This document shows, in pieces, positions 63,201 through 64,000 of a stretch of DNA of 64,000 nucleotides. Position 1 is the first letter of the stretch. Each line of letters starts with the position of its first letter. The notes below the pieces were generated by a model, which saw nothing but the letters and a program-made list of their open reading frames with translations, was not told the origin of the DNA and did not search any database. Source of the DNA: Sphingorhabdus_B arenilitoris (lineage in GTDB: Bacteria > Pseudomonadota > Alphaproteobacteria > Sphingomonadales > Sphingomonadaceae); contig NZ_JBHSDH010000005.1 of assembly GCF_042651485.1 (NCBI RefSeq), positions 81,718-145,717 on the forward strand, written 5' to 3'. The position numbers and the translations under genes are program-made.

Positions 63201-64000
63201 TTCAGAATGTCGCAGCAGGCGTCGTTTCGGCGACCTCGACCGATGCCATCAACGGTTCGCAATTGTTCACCACGGCAACGGCGGTCAATAATCTGGGCGA
63301 CAGCCTCGAGACTGTGACCGGCGGCGGCCTTGCCATCAACCCGGACGGCACGATTGCGACGGCCCCGACGATCAACGCAGCCGGTGCGACCTTTGGTAAC
63401 ACGACGGCCGCGATTGAAGCGCTCAACACCGGCAACAATACCGCCAATGCTGGTATCGCAGCGGCGTTTGGCGGCGGCGCAGCTATTGCCGCCGACGGCA
63501 CCGTTACGGCCCCAACCTTCAACGTGAACGGTTCTACCTATAATAATGTTGGCGATGCGCTGGCAGCAGCGGGCGGCGGGTTCAACCTGACCGCAGCGGC
63601 TGGTGGCACAGGAACGGTGACAGGCGCAACTTCAAGCGCAGTTGGCGCTGGTGAGACCGTTACGCTGACGGCAGGTGACAATCTGGCAGCCACGCAAAGC
63701 GGAAACAACGTCGAATTTGCGCTCAACCCCGTGCTAACCGGCATCACAAGCATTGCCGTCACCGGCGGGCCGAACATCACCGGCGGCGGTATCACGCTGG
63801 CGGCGGATGATGTGCTGAATGTTGCGGGCACGACCATTGTTAATGTCGGCGCAGGCTCGACAGCGACAGGGTCAACAGACGGCGTCAACGGCGGGCAGAT
63901 CAACGCCGCCCTCACCAGCGTCGCCACCAACCTAGGCGGCGGAGCGGCATTCGATCCATTGACCGGAACCGTCACCGCACCGACCTATACAATAGCAGGC
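57290..64000 (+). CDS. Giant trimeric autotransporter adhesin (YadA-like), partial at right edge
   Basis: The frame starts at ATG 57290 (AGAGGG 9 nt upstream) and runs to the window edge without a stop, 2237 codons. Residues 1-60 are hydrophilic, then TTRRRIMAALR and a hydrophobic stretch lead to a signal cleavage near VMAQA (about residue 112), an unusually long leader. The rest is mostly YadA-head repeats of about 14 residues (AIGxxAxAxG type; many copies of AIG, ALG, SVAIG, NATA). Three internal neck modules with RQIQNV and STDAVNGSQL occur near 60.6, 61.7 and 63.1 kb, alternating with head repeats. The C-terminal membrane anchor lies outside the window. Such proteins form trimeric fibres that bind surfaces, other cells or hosts. 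A BLAST for the anchor and a coverage check of the repeats would test the assembly. Confidence 0.92.
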   Translation, partial: MTMNFSGNYIQFALSPEDQANADRLAEESIVQRFHDNIHRHRQHYAAFLGGDGHSNAKLGWTTRRRIMAALRISTLTLGVGQKAKIGRLGAGTASTIGAVLFGFSSPVMAQATNLGSGSSATGADATAIGANVNVSGINATAIGNQVTVSGNQTFAVASAGGFSTVSSSNAVVINPGGTPQNVTANEIVVVGSDAVANANGALAIGRQATVNTGALGAMAIGFQASVGTGAVDAIALGTSANATGVTATAVGNRSVASALNSTSLGSLAQATATSATALGNGGTNAATATRATAAGATAIGGNATSGAQATQTDAIAIGGQSRSSSTAGIAIGLNAASTGATNAIAIGGNTAASADNTIAIGQRAAASVGSGATAIGSGGSTAATATLASAAGATALGGNFNQGAQATGQDSLAISGQSRATGQAAIAVGQGAVSTANNATVIGQFSSSSQSGSVALGQNVVLNGAAGTGGIGIGQSVAVSNNDAIAIGTNSVGGTTTASGNGAIAIGRTAASTGATNSIALGTLSTSASTNAIALGTSATASSANSVAIGVRTTATTGSNATAVGAGGTTAANATRATGAGATALGGNATGGAAATGGDSIAVGGQSVASSASTIAIGRGASATNTNAIVIGEGSFSNGLNAVAIGSGAGSNAEASVTIGRAANSSGAYGVSIGNASNASQFGVAIGLNASAAVNGAAYGTNAEAITNAVAVGRESSAIGISSTAVGIFSQATASNGTAIGAGAMTDVDDGTALGANARATGLGAVAVGTLATGQGEYSLAIGNSALASGDGAFAAGASANADTNGVALGIRAGAGTESIAIGRDTSSAFNSVTIGSEAFTGSSDSVAVGNQARVFGANGIAIGSGVVANSANSVAIGSGGTTTISGRAVAIGDGQVADGNGAVAIGDPNNAVGTGAVAVGANNNASGNGALALGNNNQAFGDGAIALGNSANAAQAGNIALGNNAAAAGTSSIAIGTNADAQDNNSVAIGRNSAALAARATALGADASATDANSTAFGSNASASSTGTAAGASSNATASNSVSIGYNSEALAAGATVLGAATYADAVNATALGNGAEATVTGSVALGAGSVTELPHTGVLALNGGTAAAPAPTSVVSVGSAGNERQIQNVGAGVLSATSTDAVNGSQLFTLATAANNLGDSLETVTGGGLAINSDGTIATAPTINAAGATFSNTTAAIEALNGANTNASNGLAIALGGGASVAANGTLTAPTYTIAGSTYNDVGSALTALNSSVASGTQYFNANSALAASVASGTNSVAIGPESVAAGVDSLAAGRDSSAAGASSVALGSRATAVTGADNSIAIGSAALAGGVDSFAAGRSSFASGENSIAIGRNSFATDTNSNALGNFARATSQGTLALGASAVADGTNDIAIGTNANIFAGDGVAIGYMASVSGLGSTALGSFAQVSSTFATALGSESTAAGGDSVAIGYRANAVNFDDVALGSESVTAFANGGPFTLNGGSVAGTSAYAVVSVGSGTIKRQIQNVAAGEVSAASTDAVNGSQLYTVATAANNLGDSLETVTGGGLVINPNGTIASAPSITAAGSIFGNVTAAIQALNIANTTANNGIATVLGGGASVAVDGTVTAPTYTIGGANYSNIGAAFSALTVNTTQAVAEATRYRNVNSTANDSQANGVDSIAFGPTVIANGDNSVAIGSNGTTTTGRSVAIGDGQVANGDGAVAIGDPNTATGTGAVAVGADNTATGNGAVAIGNANTAIGVGSIALGDNSDATGVNSIAQGSGAIANAENTIAIGLNAQAGLENAVAIGNGASASGAESTALGIDTDASGENALAAGNNAQASANDTTALGTSALANQQNATAVGNGAQATGVNATALGPVATASADQAVAIGVGSNASAGQAIAIGNNAVASGINSIAMGVGARADQFAGLALGNGAIAANANDVALGGGSITLAPNTGAFTLNGGTAAGTGPTSVVSVGAPGSPRQIQNVAAGVVSATSTDAINGSQLFTTATAVNNLGDSLETVTGGGLAINPDGTIATAPTINAAGATFGNTTAAIEALNTGNNTANAGIAAAFGGGAAIAADGTVTAPTFNVNGSTYNNVGDALAAAGGGFNLTAAAGGTGTVTGATSSAVGAGETVTLTAGDNLAATQSGNNVEFALNPVLTGITSIAVTGGPNITGGGITLAADDVLNVAGTTIVNVGAGSTATGSTDGVNGGQINAALTSVATNLGGGAAFDPLTGTVTAPTYTIAG
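60597..61052 (+). repeat. Adhesin neck cassette, copy 1
   Basis: About 455 bp encoding LNGGTAAAPAPTSVVSVG, RQIQNVGAGVLSATSTDAVN, the ANNLGDSLETVTGGGLAIN block and a TYTIAGSTYNDVGSAL end. Copies 2 and 3 are close at the DNA level, so this is a recombination-prone internal repeat. Confidence 0.8.
61730..62185 (+). repeat. Adhesin neck cassette, copy 2
   Basis: The same module with VSVGSGTIKRQIQNVAAGEV, STDAVNGSQLYTVATAANN and NLGDSLETVTGGGLVIN, ending TYTIGGANYSNIGAAF. It is the most diverged of the three copies. Confidence 0.8.
63121..63576 (+). repeat. Adhesin neck cassette, copy 3
   Basis: Module with SVVSVGAPGSPRQIQNVAAG, STDAINGSQLFTTATAVNN and NLGDSLETVTGGGLAIN, ending TFNVNGSTYNNVGDAL. 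After it the sequence changes to a different repeat type (GAGETVTLTAGDNLAATQ), probably the start of stalk or further FxG-like domains. Confidence 0.8.

Noticed and set aside
57434..63975. Many long reverse-strand open frames opposite the adhesin gene (Ala-, Pro- or Cys-rich)
   Set aside because: They come from the repetitive GC-patterned codons of the adhesin; they lack ribosome-binding sites, have biased low-complexity composition, and the forward frame is continuous.

Overview
The window looks like a chromosome segment of an alphaproteobacterium of the Sphingomonadales (Sphingopyxis/Sphingorhabdus-like). The clues are the ribosomal protein sequences and their extensions (RG-rich N-terminus on S5, Ala/Glu-rich tail on L3), several TonB-dependent receptors, the sphingomonad-type coupling of a type III polyketide synthase with an isoprenylcysteine-methyltransferase-like gene, and moderate-to-high GC. 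This placement is an inference from protein character; no database search was run.

Layout. 1-8.5 kb: tail of an unknown gene, a membrane GGDEF-EAL protein, recF (reverse), then a likely sigma-54-controlled unit of two paralogous 39-residue peptides and a one-helix PspC protein, followed by a PilZ protein and a staphylococcal-nuclease-like protein. A 270-bp MITE-like element with 34-bp terminal inverted repeats supplies the 3' end of an acyltransferase-3 gene. A small ORF with a very structured, terminator-ended downstream RNA and a lipoprotein-type methyltransferase follow. 8.7-16.2 kb: M23 peptidase, hemB, a GNAT acetyltransferase, a gamma-carbonic anhydrase, a siderophore receptor with Fur-like boxes, an ArsC-family reductase and an alpha/beta hydrolase. 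16.2-32.9 kb: one long reverse-strand translation cluster in the order rpsL-rpsG-fusA-tuf-rpsJ-rplCDWB-rpsS-rplV-rpsC-rplP-rpmC-rpsQ-rplNXE-rpsNH-rplFR-rpsE-rpmD-rplO-secY-adk. It ends at adk, without rpsM/rpsK/rpoA/rplQ. 33.3-37.6 kb: a REP-like palindrome pair, a phenolic-lipid-type PKS/methyltransferase pair joined by a 63-bp tandem repeat, gltX and ung.

38.5-43.5 kb holds a compact four-gene archaic chaperone-usher pilus operon behind about 0.9 kb of non-coding DNA. 43.5-47.5 kb is a metal-uptake module (DUF2946-like protein, TonB receptor, PepSY membrane protein). Next come tRNA-Leu(CAA), a coniferyl-aldehyde-type dehydrogenase, a thiolase, an RcnB-like periplasmic protein and a PQQ alcohol dehydrogenase with a haem c domain and a lipobox. 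rplJ-rplL stands alone with its own terminator and is not followed by rpoBC. A DUF2975/XRE-regulator/membrane-protein operon is divergent from apt. From 57.29 kb to the right edge runs a very large trimeric autotransporter adhesin (at least 2237 codons, no stop reached) with hundreds of YadA-like head repeats and three near-identical internal neck cassettes.

Together the window combines core translation machinery with surface and envelope functions: c-di-GMP signalling (GGDEF-EAL, PilZ), pili, giant adhesin, siderophore/metal receptors and envelope stress. The least expected pieces are the sigma-54/twin-peptide/PspC unit (3.77-4.45 kb), the coupled 21-residue-repeat ORF between the PKS and methyltransferase genes (34.0-34.2 kb), the MITE that rewrites a gene end, the structured RNA at 7.57-7.76 kb, and the cassette architecture of the adhesin.
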